DNA of 64,000 nucleotides, taken from Streptomyces abikoensis. GTDB lineage: Bacteria; Actinomycetota; Actinomycetes; Streptomycetales; Streptomycetaceae. This document shows, piece by piece, positions 37,995 through 46,453 of the stretch. The translations under genes were made by a program, and so were the position numbers. The notes beneath the pieces are model-generated. The model did not search any database. It saw only the letters and a program-made list of their open reading frames with translations, and was not told the DNA's origin. The stretch lies in the NCBI RefSeq assembly GCF_014648775.1, contig NZ_BMRT01000001.1, forward strand, positions 558,001-622,000, given 5' to 3'. Every line of letters begins with the position of its first letter. Positions within the stretch are counted from its first letter, which is position 1.

Positions 37995-38011
37995 TTGCAC
38001 TTTGTTCGCAA
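37995..38011. promoter_or_regulatory. Nur-like box upstream of the nikA-type gene
   Basis: TTGCAC, five bases, TCGCAA reproduces the layout of the Streptomyces Nur box (tTGCaa-N5-ttGCAA), with 9 of 12 positions matching. It lies 30 bases before the ATG at 38042, where a repressor would block transcription. Nur is the nickel-responsive Fur-family repressor of nickel import genes in S. coelicolor. Confidence 0.65.
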
Positions 38012-38041
38012 TAGCAAGAGATCTTGATTAGAGGTGTGGGC

Positions 38042-39637
38042 ATGACGGCCCGGTCCATACGGGGAGTGGCCGCCACGGCCATGGCCGGCGTCCTCGCGGC
38101 AGGCGCGGCGGCCTGTTCGGCGCCGGGCGGCGGTGACAAGGCCGGGAAGGGCAGGGACGAGCTCGTCGTGGGGCTCGCCAACGAGCCCGAGACGCTCAGC
38201 CCGCTCCTGGGCTACGGCAAGGACGGCAACTCGAAGATCTTCGACGGGCTGCTCCGCCGCGACTCCGCGATGAAGCTGGAGCCGGCCCTGGCCGCCGAGC
38301 TGCCGAAGGTCACCGACGACGGACGGACGTACACCTACAAGCTCCGCAAGGGCGTGACGTTCAGCGACGGCAAGCCGTTCTCCGCCGGGGACGTGGTCTT
38401 CACCTACCGGACCATCCTCGACGAGAAGACGAACAACGCCGCCAAGGGCGAGCTCGCCGCGATCGACAAGGTCACGGCCGCCGGTGACGACACCGTCGTC
38501 TTCGCGCTCAAGTACCCCTACGCGCCCTTCGCCGAGCGGACCGTCCTGCCGATCGTGCCCGAGCACGCGGCCAAGGGGCAGGACGTCAACACCGGCTCGT
38601 TCAACACGGCGCCCATCGGCACCGGGCCCTACGTCCTCACCGGCTGGAGCAAGGGCGAGAAGCTGACCTTCAAGGCCAACCCCGCCTACTGGGGCGGCGA
38701 GCCGAAGGTCAAGAAGCTGACCATGGCGATCATCAAGGACGACGACGTGCGCGCCACCCGGCTGCGCTCCGGCGACCTCGACGGCGCGATCCTGCCGCCG
38801 AACCTGGTCAAGGGCTTCAAGGGCGACAAGTCCAAGGTCACTCTCACCGCCCGGACCACCGACTTCCGCGGGGTGACCCTGCCGACCGCGAACAAGGTCA
38901 CCGGCGACGTCGCCGTGCGCCGCGCCCTCGATCTCGCCGTCGACCGCGACGCGATGGTCGACAAGCTGCTGGAGGGCGCGGGCCGGGCCGGATACGGGCC
39001 CGTGCCCACGGACAGCGAGTGGTTCGCGAAGGGCACCGAGCGGCCGCACGACCTGGACAAGGCGAAGAAGCTGCTGGACGACGCGGGCTGGAAGCCCGGC
39101 GGCGACGGCATCAGGGAGAAGGACGGGCAGCGCGCCGCCTTCACCCTCTGGTTCCCCGCCGGTGACAAGCTGCGCGAGGAGCACGCCCTGGCCTTCGCCT
39201 CCGACGCCAAGAAGGCCGGTGTGGACGTGAAGGTGCAGAGCGGCACCTGGGAGGTCATCGAGCCGCGGATGAAGGAGGACGCCGTCCTCGCCGGCGGCGG
39301 CAACCCGGCCGACCCCGACTTCGACCTCTACAACCTGCTGCACTCCTCCCTCGCCCTCGACGGCTTCAACAACATGGCCGCCTACAGCGACCCGGCCGTC
39401 GACAAGGCCCTGGAGGAGGGCCGGCGCGGCGGCGACAAGGCCACCCGCAAGGCCGCCTACGACGCGGTGCAGCGCGGTCTCGCCGACAACCCCGGCTATG
39501 TCTTCCTCACCCACGTCGACCACCTCTACGTGATGAACGGCGACCGGAAGGGCCTCACCACCCAGGTCGAGCCGCACGACCACGGCCTGGGCGCCGGCCC
39601 GTGGTGGAACGTCGAGGACTGGCAGCCGGCGAAGTGA
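38042..39637 (+). CDS. nikA: NikA/DppA-type solute-binding lipoprotein
   Basis: This 531-residue protein starts with a lipoprotein-like signal (ATAMAGVLAAGAAAC, Cys near residue 25). It continues as a family 5 solute-binding protein, the group of NikA and DppA: VVGLANEPETLSPLL near residue 44, DGRTYTYKLRKGVTFSDGKP near 95, VRRALDLAVDRDAMVDKLL near 297. The five-gene layout with two permeases and two ATPases and the Nur-like box favour nickel uptake over peptide import. Sequence alone does not fix the substrate. The ATG at 38042 has AGAGGTG upstream. The next gene overlaps its stop (GTGA). Confidence 0.8.
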   Translation: MTARSIRGVAATAMAGVLAAGAAACSAPGGGDKAGKGRDELVVGLANEPETLSPLLGYGKDGNSKIFDGLLRRDSAMKLEPALAAELPKVTDDGRTYTYKLRKGVTFSDGKPFSAGDVVFTYRTILDEKTNNAAKGELAAIDKVTAAGDDTVVFALKYPYAPFAERTVLPIVPEHAAKGQDVNTGSFNTAPIGTGPYVLTGWSKGEKLTFKANPAYWGGEPKVKKLTMAIIKDDDVRATRLRSGDLDGAILPPNLVKGFKGDKSKVTLTARTTDFRGVTLPTANKVTGDVAVRRALDLAVDRDAMVDKLLEGAGRAGYGPVPTDSEWFAKGTERPHDLDKAKKLLDDAGWKPGGDGIREKDGQRAAFTLWFPAGDKLREEHALAFASDAKKAGVDVKVQSGTWEVIEPRMKEDAVLAGGGNPADPDFDLYNLLHSSLALDGFNNMAAYSDPAVDKALEEGRRGGDKATRKAAYDAVQRGLADNPGYVFLTHVDHLYVMNGDRKGLTTQVEPHDHGLGAGPWWNVEDWQPAK

Positions 39638-40629
39638 ACCGCAAGGCCCTCCCCTGGGGGCCGATGGCGCGCATGGCGGGGCGGCGGCTGCTGGCCGCCG
39701 TCCCCCTGCTCGCCGTCGTGACCTTCGGGGTCTTCGCCCTCGCCGCCGCCTCGCCCTTCGACCCGGCCAAGGCGTACGCCGGCTCCGCCGGGCTCGGCGC
39801 CCGGCGGGACGTCCTGGACCAGCTGCGCGCGAACCTCGGCGCCGACGAGCCGTTCGTCACCCGCTGGTGGGACTGGCTGGGCGCCGCGCTCACCGGTGAC
39901 CTCGGCGAGTCGACGGCGCTGCGCCAGCCCGTTTCCCACGTCATCGGCGAGCGCGTCGGGTGGTCCGTGCTGTTGTGCGGCGTCGCCTTCGTCGTGGCCG
40001 TGAGCGTGGGCACCGTCCTGGGCGTCCTCGCCGCCCGGCGGCGCGGCGGGTGGCTCGACCGGGCCGTCACCGGGCTCGCCTACACGCTGGAGGCGGCCCC
40101 GCCGTTCTGGCTGGGGCTGCTCGCCGTCTGGTTCTTCTCCGTCGAGCTGGGCGTCCTCCCGGCCGGCGGTCTCACCGACACCGGCGCCGACGTCGCCACG
40201 GCCGGCCAGGTCGCCTCGCACCTCGTGCTCCCGGCGGCCGTCCTCGCCGCCACCCAGCTGCCGTGGTTCGTGCTGTACGTGCGTCAGGGAGTCGGGGACG
40301 CGCTGGCGGAGGACCCCGTGCGCGGCGCCCGCGCCCGCGGGCTGCGCGAGCGGACGGTCCTCCTCGGCCACGCCCTGCGGTCCGGGCTGCTGCCCGTCCT
40401 CACCCTGATCGGCTCCCGCGTGCCCGAGCTCATCACCGGCGCGCTGCTGGTGGAGACCGTGTTCAGCTGGCCGGGCATCGCCTCGGCGACGGTCGAGGCG
40501 GCCACCAAGGTCGACTTCCCGCTGCTCGCCGCCCTGACCGTGCTCGCCACGGCGGCCGTGCTGGTGGGCAATCTGCTGGCCGACCTGTTGTACGGGCTGG
40601 TCGATCCGAGGATAGGTTTCGATGGGTAG
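39634..40629 (+). CDS. nikB: NikB/DppB-type ABC permease
   Basis: This 331-residue permease has the N-terminal helix and long periplasmic segment typical of DppB/NikB (RRLLAAVPLLAVVTFGVFAL). The transmembrane core follows, with the loop LAEDPVRGARARGLRERTVL near residue 227 that meets the ATPase. GSRVPELITGALLVETVFSWPG near 270 is a strong family signature. The GTG at 39634 overlaps the stop of the binding-protein gene. The next permease starts eight bases before its stop. Specificity for nickel is inferred from the operator and gene order. Confidence 0.88.
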   Translation: MNRKALPWGPMARMAGRRLLAAVPLLAVVTFGVFALAAASPFDPAKAYAGSAGLGARRDVLDQLRANLGADEPFVTRWWDWLGAALTGDLGESTALRQPVSHVIGERVGWSVLLCGVAFVVAVSVGTVLGVLAARRRGGWLDRAVTGLAYTLEAAPPFWLGLLAVWFFSVELGVLPAGGLTDTGADVATAGQVASHLVLPAAVLAATQLPWFVLYVRQGVGDALAEDPVRGARARGLRERTVLLGHALRSGLLPVLTLIGSRVPELITGALLVETVFSWPGIASATVEAATKVDFPLLAALTVLATAAVLVGNLLADLLYGLVDPRIGFDG

Positions 40630-41449
40630 CCGCACCCGGGCCCTGCGGGTCTCGGCCGGTGTCATGGCCGCCGTCGTCCTCGCCGTGCTCGTCGTACCGC
40701 TCGCCGTGCCGCTGGACGAGCAGGCCGTCGACCTCGGCGCGAAGCTGCTCCCGCCGGGCGCGGCGCACCCCTTCGGCACCGACGAGGTCGGCCGCGACCT
40801 GCTGCTGCGCTGCGTGTACGGGCTGCGCGTCTCCCTGCTCGTGGGCGTGGTGGCCGCGCTCGTCGCGACCGTCGTGGGCACGGCGGCCGGGGCGCTCGCG
40901 GGCGCGTTCGGCGGCTGGCCGGACCGGCTGCTGATGCGGCTCGTCGACCTCTTCTCGGCCGTGCCGCACCTGCTGCTCGGCATCTTCGTCGTCGCCCTGT
41001 TCCGGCCCGGGATCTGGCCGGTGGTCGCCTCGGTGGCGGTCACCCACTGGCTGTCGACGGCGCGCGTGGTGCGGGCCGAGGTGCTGTCGCTGCGCTCCCG
41101 GCCGTACATCGACGCGGCCGTCTCCGGCGGCGCGTCGCGGTGGCGCGTGACGGTGCGGCACCTGCTGCCGGCGGTGCTGCCGCAGGCGGGGCTCGCGGCG
41201 GTCCTGATGGTGCCGCACGCGATCTGGCACGAGTCGGCGCTGTCCTTCCTGGGCCTGGGCCTGCCCACGCACCGGGCGAGCCTGGGCAACATGGTCAACA
41301 GCGCGCGGGGTTCGCTGCTCGCGGGCGACTGGTGGCCCACGCTCTTCCCCGGGCTGTTCATCATCGTTCCCACCCTCGCCCTCGCGGGCCTGGCCGGCGC
41401 GTGGCGAGCGCGGCTCAATCCCCGGCACCGATCGGAGCTGACGCTGTGA
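40622..41449 (+). CDS. nikC: NikC/DppC-type ABC permease
   Basis: This 275-residue inner-membrane protein carries the DppC hallmarks HPFGTDEVGRDLLLRCVYGL near residue 48, RSRPYIDAAVSGGASRWRV near 158 (the loop to the ATPase) and HESALSFLGLGLPTHRASLG near 203. It makes the import channel with the preceding permease. It overlaps its neighbours on both sides (8 bases upstream; GTGA with the ATPase gene), so the operon is tightly coupled. Confidence 0.88.
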   Translation: MGSRTRALRVSAGVMAAVVLAVLVVPLAVPLDEQAVDLGAKLLPPGAAHPFGTDEVGRDLLLRCVYGLRVSLLVGVVAALVATVVGTAAGALAGAFGGWPDRLLMRLVDLFSAVPHLLLGIFVVALFRPGIWPVVASVAVTHWLSTARVVRAEVLSLRSRPYIDAAVSGGASRWRVTVRHLLPAVLPQAGLAAVLMVPHAIWHESALSFLGLGLPTHRASLGNMVNSARGSLLAGDWWPTLFPGLFIIVPTLALAGLAGAWRARLNPRHRSELTL

Positions 41450-42408
41450 CGACGGTCCTCTCCGTCCGTGAGCTGTCCGTACGGTTCCGGATGCCCGGCG
41501 GCAGGCATGTCGCGGCCGTCGGCGACGTCTCGTTCGAGCTGGCCGCCGGGGAGTGCCTCGTCCTGGTCGGCGAGAGCGGCTGCGGCAAGTCCGTCCTGGC
41601 CTCGGCGCTGCTCGGGCTGCTGCCCGGCAACGCCGAGACGTCCGGGGAGGCGCGCCTCGGCGACGGCCTGGAGCTGCTCTCCGCCGACGAGCGGACGCTG
41701 GCCCGTACCGTCCGGGGCCGCCGTATCGGGCTCGTGCCGCAGAGCCCGGCCGCGCACCTGACGCCCGTACGGACCGTGCGCGCGCAACTGGCGGAGACGG
41801 TGCGTGAGCTGACCGGCGCCCGGGGGGCCGCGCTGGCGGAGGCCGTGGAGGCGGCCGCCGCACGGGCGGCGTTCCCGGCCGGTCACCTCGACCGCTATCC
41901 CCACCAGCTCTCCGGCGGCCTGGCGCAGCGCGCGGCCACCGCGCTCGCGCTCGTCGGCGACGCGCCGTTGCTGCTGGCCGACGAGCCGACGACCGGCCTG
42001 GACCGCGAGCTCGTCGACCGCACGGCCGACGAACTGCGCCGCCACGCGGACGCGGGCCACGCACTGCTGATGATCACGCATGACCTGGCGGCGGCCGAGC
42101 GGATCGCCGACCGCGTCGCCGTGATGTACGCGGGCCGCGTCGTCGAGATCGCGGACGCGGCCGTGTTCTTCGGCGCCGCCGGGCCCCGGCACCCGTATGC
42201 GCGGGGGCTGCTGGACGCGCTGCCGGAGCGGGCGTTCGCGCCCGTTCCGGGGATGCCGCCGGAGCTCGGCGCGCTGCCCGCGGGCTGCGCCTTCGCGGCG
42301 CGCTGCGCCACACCGAAGGAGGCGTGCGAGGCCGTTCCGGCGCTGGTCGACGGGGTGGCCTGCCATCATCCGCACCGCCCGCTCGCCGAGGAGGCTTCCC
42401 GTGCTTGA
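41446..42408 (+). CDS. nikD: NikD/DppD-type ABC transporter ATPase
   Basis: This 320-residue ATPase has Walker A GESGCGKS near residue 41, the Q-loop phrase GLVPQSPAAHLTP, the signature LSGGLAQRAA near 154 and Walker B LLLADEPTTGLD near 175. The C-terminal Cys-rich segment (AGCAFAARCATPKEAC) is the oligopeptide/nickel ATPase domain. The GTG at 41446 overlaps the permease stop. It powers the importer together with the next gene. Confidence 0.88.
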   Translation: MTTVLSVRELSVRFRMPGGRHVAAVGDVSFELAAGECLVLVGESGCGKSVLASALLGLLPGNAETSGEARLGDGLELLSADERTLARTVRGRRIGLVPQSPAAHLTPVRTVRAQLAETVRELTGARGAALAEAVEAAAARAAFPAGHLDRYPHQLSGGLAQRAATALALVGDAPLLLADEPTTGLDRELVDRTADELRRHADAGHALLMITHDLAAAERIADRVAVMYAGRVVEIADAAVFFGAAGPRHPYARGLLDALPERAFAPVPGMPPELGALPAGCAFAARCATPKEACEAVPALVDGVACHHPHRPLAEEASRA

Positions 42409-43150
42409 GCTGCGCGGTATCACCGCCGGGTACGACCCGCGCGACCCGGTCGTCCGCGACGTGTCGCTGACCATCGGCGACGGCGAGGCCGTGGGGCTGC
42501 TCGGGCCCAGCGGCTGCGGCAAGTCCACGCTGGCGCGCGTGGCCGCGCTGCTGCACCGGCCGGACGCGGGGTCCGTCGTCATCGACGGCGAGCCCGCCCG
42601 TGGCTGGCGGCACCGCGCGCCGCGCGAGCAGCGCACCGCGTTCGGGGTCGTCTTCCAGCAGCCCCGGCAGTCGGCCGACCCCCGGCTGCGGCTCCGCGAC
42701 CTGATCGCCGAGCCGCTGCGGGCGACGGGCCGCCGTGCCGAGGCCGACACCCGGGTGGGCGAGCTGGCGCCGGTCGTCGGCCTGTCGGCCGAGCTCCTGG
42801 CGCGCCGCCCGCACGAGGTGAGCGACGGGCAGCTCCAGCGGGCGTGCGTGGCGCGGGCGCTGGTGGCGCGGCCGCGGTGGCTGATCTGTGACGAGATGAC
42901 GGCGATGCTGGACGCGTCGACGACGGCGGCGTTGGTCGGGGTCGTCGAGGCGTACCGCCGGGAGAGCGGGGCGGGGTTGCTGGCGGTGGGGCACGACGCG
43001 GTGCTGCTGGAGCGGTGGTGCGACCGGACGGTGCGGTGGGAGCCCCTGACCCGCCCCTTCACCGTTTCCCGGGGGCTCCGCCCCCGGACCCCCGGTCCTC
43101 AAACGCCGGACGGGCTGAATACGGTCCCCGTGATTAGGGTGACGCAATGA
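42401..43150 (+). CDS. nikE: NikE/DppF-type ABC transporter ATPase with repeat-derived C-terminus
   Basis: This 249-residue ATPase has Walker A GPSGCGKS near residue 37, Q-loop VVFQQPRQSADP near 84, a signature in which Ser-Asp-Gly-Gln (EVSDGQLQRAC) replaces SGGQ, and Walker B WLICDEMTAML near 163. In Walker B the catalytic Glu is kept. The last 36 or so residues (from PLTRPFTVSRGLRPR on) are read from a dispersed hairpin repeat at 43050-43117, not from the family. The GTG at 42401 has AGGAGG seven bases upstream. The stop overlaps the next ATG (ATGA). Confidence 0.85.
   Translation: MLELRGITAGYDPRDPVVRDVSLTIGDGEAVGLLGPSGCGKSTLARVAALLHRPDAGSVVIDGEPARGWRHRAPREQRTAFGVVFQQPRQSADPRLRLRDLIAEPLRATGRRAEADTRVGELAPVVGLSAELLARRPHEVSDGQLQRACVARALVARPRWLICDEMTAMLDASTTAALVGVVEAYRRESGAGLLAVGHDAVLLERWCDRTVRWEPLTRPFTVSRGLRPRTPGPQTPDGLNTVPVIRVTQ
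43050..43117 (+). repeat. dispersed hairpin repeat, family A, inside the nikE-type gene
   Basis: The copy contains CCCCTTCACCGTTTCCC, a hairpin (CGGGGGC, TCC, GCCCCCG) and the tail CTCAAACGCCGGACGGGCTG. The first two parts recur at 53959-54003; the hairpin and tail recur at 62209-62280. Here it encodes the protein's C-terminus. Confidence 0.8.
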
Positions 43151-43695
43151 CAACGTATGTGGCGCTGCTGCGCGGTATCAACGTCGGCGGCAAGAAGCGC
43201 GTCCCCATGCAGACCCTGCGGGAGCTGCTGGCCGGCATGGGGTGCGAATCCGTCCGGACCCATCTCAACAGCGGCAACGCCGTCTTCACCCACTCCGCCG
43301 ACGACGGCGCCGACGAGGCGACGCTGGCCGCCCGTCTGGAGGAGGCCATCGAGCGGGAGCTGGGGTTCTCCGTGACCTGTCTCGTACGCGAGGCGGGTGA
43401 GATACGCCGTGTCGTCGACGCCAATCCGTTCGCCGGGCAGGAGGTCGACCCCGCGCGGTTCGTCGTGACCTTCCTCGCCGGGCCGGCCGACCCGGCGACC
43501 GTCGCGGATCTCGACCCGGCGGAGTACGCGCCCGAGGCGTTCGCGCTGGGCGAGCGCGAGGTGTACGCGCACTACGCGAACGGCATCCGGGACTCCCGGC
43601 TGGCGAAGGTGCTCACCGAGCGGCGGCTGGGCACGGCGGGCACCGGGCGCAACTGGAACACCGTCACCAGGCTGGCGGACATGGCCGGGGAGTGA
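43147..43695 (+). CDS. DUF1697 protein
   Basis: This 182-residue protein matches the DUF1697 family from end to end: it opens TTYVALLRGINVGGKKRVPM, has RTHLNSGNAVF near residue 38 and closes with TGRNWNTVTRLADMA. The family is widespread and of unknown function; the RNWNT motif is its signature. The ATG overlaps the stop of the nikE-type gene (ATGA). That overlap exists only because the repeat-derived tail extends the upstream gene, so co-expression with the importer may be recent and without functional meaning. Confidence 0.88.
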   Translation: MTTYVALLRGINVGGKKRVPMQTLRELLAGMGCESVRTHLNSGNAVFTHSADDGADEATLAARLEEAIERELGFSVTCLVREAGEIRRVVDANPFAGQEVDPARFVVTFLAGPADPATVADLDPAEYAPEAFALGEREVYAHYANGIRDSRLAKVLTERRLGTAGTGRNWNTVTRLADMAGE

Positions 43696-43726
43696 CCACC
43701 GCGCTCAGCCGGACACGGGCTCCGCT

Positions 43727-43732
43727 TAGCAT
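43727..43732 (+). promoter_or_regulatory. putative -10 box of a leaderless transcript (hydrolase-ABC fusion)
   Basis: TAGCAT ends six bases before the ATG at 43739 and no ribosome site is present between them. No convincing -35 box was found. Confidence 0.35.
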
Positions 43733-43738
43733 TCGAAC

Positions 43739-46453
43739 ATGAAGCTGCGTCTCCCCCGTCCGCGCGGGCGGCGGCTGTTCGCCGCCGTGGCCGCGGTCGT
43801 CGTGCTCGGCGGTGCCGGCACCTGGACGGTCGCCTCGGCCACCGGCGGCGATCCTCCCGTGCGCCGCGAGGACCGGTCGATCGTCATGCCCGAGGGCCCG
43901 GGCGGGGGCAAGGACACCGTCCGGATCGACACCTCCTTCTTCACGTCCGGCCCCGCCGGCGAGCGTCGCCCGGCGGTGCTGCTCGCGCACGGCTTCGGCG
44001 GCAGCAAGGACGACCTGCGGCCCGAGGCGGAGGAGCTGGCCCGTTCCGGTTACGCCGTGCTGACGTGGTCCGCGCGAGGCTTCGGGCACTCCACCGGACG
44101 GATCGGCCTCAACGACCCGGACCGCGAGGTCGCCGACGTCAGCCGGCTGATCGACTGGCTCGCCCGGCGCCCCGAGGTGCGCCTCGACGCGGCCGGGGAC
44201 CCGCGCGTCGGCATCGCGGGCGGCTCGTACGGCGGTGCGATCGCGCTGCTCGCCGCCGGGTACGACAAGCGCGTCGACGCCATCGCCCCGCAGATCACCT
44301 ACTGGAACCTCGCCGATTCCCTCTTCCCCGGCGACGTCTTCAAGAAGCTCTGGGCCGGGATCTTCTTCACCACCGGCGCCACCTCGGCCCCCGCCGGATC
44401 CGCCCCGGCCCCGTCCAGGACCACGGGCGGCCCCTCCGGCTGCGGCCGGTTCGAGCGGAGCCTGTGCGAGATGTACGAGCGGGTGGCCGTCGCCGGGAAG
44501 CCCGACGCGGAGGCGCGGAAACTGCTGGAGCGCCGCAGCCCTTCCGCCGTCGCGGACCGCATCAAGGTTCCCGCGCTCATCGTCCAGGGGCAGAACGACT
44601 CCCTCTTCCCCCTCGACCAGTCCGACGCCGCTGCCGCCGCCGTCCGCCGCAACAGGGCGCCCGTGGCCGTCGACTGGATCGCCGGCGGGCACGACACCGG
44701 CCTCGCGGCCGAGCAGGACCGGATCGAGCGGCGCACGCGCGCGTGGTTCGACCGCTACCTCAAGGACGACGAGTCCACGGGCACCGGACCGGCCTTCCGC
44801 GTCAGCCGCACCGGCGGCATCGACACCACCGACGGCAGGGCGCGGCTGCGCGCGGCGACCGGCACCCGCTACCCCGGGCTGCGGTCCGACACCCGGACCG
44901 TACCCCTGGCCGGTGGCACACGGTCGTTCGCCAACCCGGCGGGTGCCGCTCCGCCGGCCGTCTCCGCCGTGCCCGGCGTCGGGGGCGGGCTCTCCCAGCT
45001 GTCGGGGCTCGGCCTCGGGGTGTCCCTCGACTTCCCCGGCCAGTACGCCCGTTTCGACTCCGCCCCGCTGTCCGAGGGCGTCCACGTCACCGGCACGCCG
45101 ACCGCGAAGGTGAAGGTCGCCTCCGACACCGGCGAGGCGGTCCTCTTCGCCAAGGTCTACGACGTCGGCCCCGGCGGCCAGCAGCAGTTGCCCGGACAGC
45201 TCGTCGCCCCGCTGCGCGTCGAGGACGCGAAGGACGGCAGAACGGTCGAGCTGCGGCTGCCCGCGATCGACCACACCTTCGAGGCCGGGCACCGGATGCG
45301 GCTCGTGCTCTCCGCCACCGACCTCGGCTACGCCTCCCCCACGCACCCCGCCCGCTACACCGTTTCCCTCGCGGGCGGCGGGCTGAGCGTCCCGACCGCC
45401 CTCGACGTGCGGACCGGCTCGGCCGGCCTGCCGTGGTGGACGTGGGGACTCCCCGTCGGCGGCGTGCTGGTCGCGGCGGCCCTGCTGCTGACCGGGCGGC
45501 GCCGCACCACCGCCCCCGCGCCCGACCCGGAGCTGGCCGACGTGCCGCTGCGGATCTCCGGGCTGAGCAAGCGGTACGCCAAGTCGGCGGACCGGTACGC
45601 CGTGCGCGACCTGTCGTTCCAGGTCGAACGCGGACAGGTGGTGGGGCTGCTGGGGCCCAACGGCGCGGGCAAGACCACGACGCTGCGGATGCTCATGGGC
45701 CTCATCCGGCCCGACGCCGGGGAGATCCGGGTCTTCGGGCACGCGATCCGGCCGGGCTCGCCCGTGCTGTCGCGGGTCGGCGCGTTCGTCGAGGGCGCGG
45801 GTTTCCTGCCGCACCTGTCCGGGCGGGCCAACCTGGACCTGTACTGGCGGGCCACCGGCCGTCCCGCCGAGGACGCGCACCTGGAGGAGGCCCTGGAGAT
45901 CGCCGGGCTGGGCTCCGCGCTGGACCGGGCCGTCCGCACCTACTCCCAGGGCATGCGGCAGCGCCTCGCGATCGCCCAGGCCATGCTGGGCCTGCCGGAC
46001 CTGCTGATCCTCGACGAGCCGGCCAACGGGCTGGACCCGCCGCAGATCCGGGAGATGCGCGAGGTGATGATCCGATACGCGGCGGCCGGCCGCACGGTGA
46101 TCGTCTCCAGTCATCTCCTCGCCGAGGTCGAGCAGTCCTGCACCCATCTGGTCGTCATGGACCGGGGGCGGCTGGTCGGCGCGGGCCCGGTCGCGGACAT
46201 CGTCGGCTCGGGCGACACCCTGCTGGTGGGCGTCGCGGGCCCGCCCTCGGAGGTGACGGTGGACAAGGTGGCCGCCCTGCCCGGCGTGGCGTCGGCCGTG
46301 CGGGCCGACGAGGGGCTGCTGGTGCGGCTCGACGGCGCGACCGTGCCGGAACTGCTGGTGGAACTGGTCCGGCTGGAGGTGCCCGTGACGAGCGTGGGCC
46401 CGCACCGGCGCCTGGAGGACGCGTTCCTGACCCTGATCGGAGGCTCCGCGTGA
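43739..46453 (+). CDS. fusion of exported S15-type alpha/beta hydrolase and ABC transporter ATPase
   Basis: This 904-residue protein joins two units. After an N-terminal hydrophobic segment (RLFAAVAAVVVLGGAGTW) comes an alpha/beta hydrolase of the X-Pro dipeptidyl-peptidase (S15) type. Its nucleophile Ser is in GGSYGG near residue 162, with Asp in GQNDSLFP near 285 and His in AGGHDTG near 318, followed by the jelly-roll domain. One helix (WGLPVGGVLVAAALLLTG, near 570) leads to a cytoplasmic ATPase with Walker A GPNGAGKTT near 640, signature YSQGMRQR and Walker B LLILDEPANGLD near 757. The permease gene overlaps its stop. The hydrolase would face outward; its substrate is unknown. Confidence 0.85.
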   Translation: MKLRLPRPRGRRLFAAVAAVVVLGGAGTWTVASATGGDPPVRREDRSIVMPEGPGGGKDTVRIDTSFFTSGPAGERRPAVLLAHGFGGSKDDLRPEAEELARSGYAVLTWSARGFGHSTGRIGLNDPDREVADVSRLIDWLARRPEVRLDAAGDPRVGIAGGSYGGAIALLAAGYDKRVDAIAPQITYWNLADSLFPGDVFKKLWAGIFFTTGATSAPAGSAPAPSRTTGGPSGCGRFERSLCEMYERVAVAGKPDAEARKLLERRSPSAVADRIKVPALIVQGQNDSLFPLDQSDAAAAAVRRNRAPVAVDWIAGGHDTGLAAEQDRIERRTRAWFDRYLKDDESTGTGPAFRVSRTGGIDTTDGRARLRAATGTRYPGLRSDTRTVPLAGGTRSFANPAGAAPPAVSAVPGVGGGLSQLSGLGLGVSLDFPGQYARFDSAPLSEGVHVTGTPTAKVKVASDTGEAVLFAKVYDVGPGGQQQLPGQLVAPLRVEDAKDGRTVELRLPAIDHTFEAGHRMRLVLSATDLGYASPTHPARYTVSLAGGGLSVPTALDVRTGSAGLPWWTWGLPVGGVLVAAALLLTGRRRTTAPAPDPELADVPLRISGLSKRYAKSADRYAVRDLSFQVERGQVVGLLGPNGAGKTTTLRMLMGLIRPDAGEIRVFGHAIRPGSPVLSRVGAFVEGAGFLPHLSGRANLDLYWRATGRPAEDAHLEEALEIAGLGSALDRAVRTYSQGMRQRLAIAQAMLGLPDLLILDEPANGLDPPQIREMREVMIRYAAAGRTVIVSSHLLAEVEQSCTHLVVMDRGRLVGAGPVADIVGSGDTLLVGVAGPPSEVTVDKVAALPGVASAVRADEGLLVRLDGATVPELLVELVRLEVPVTSVGPHRRLEDAFLTLIGGSA

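Noticed and set aside
39526..43062. 1178-codon open frame on the minus strand
   Set aside because: It is antisense to the nickel-type ABC operon, whose five genes have full family motifs and coupled starts. It is a shadow frame.
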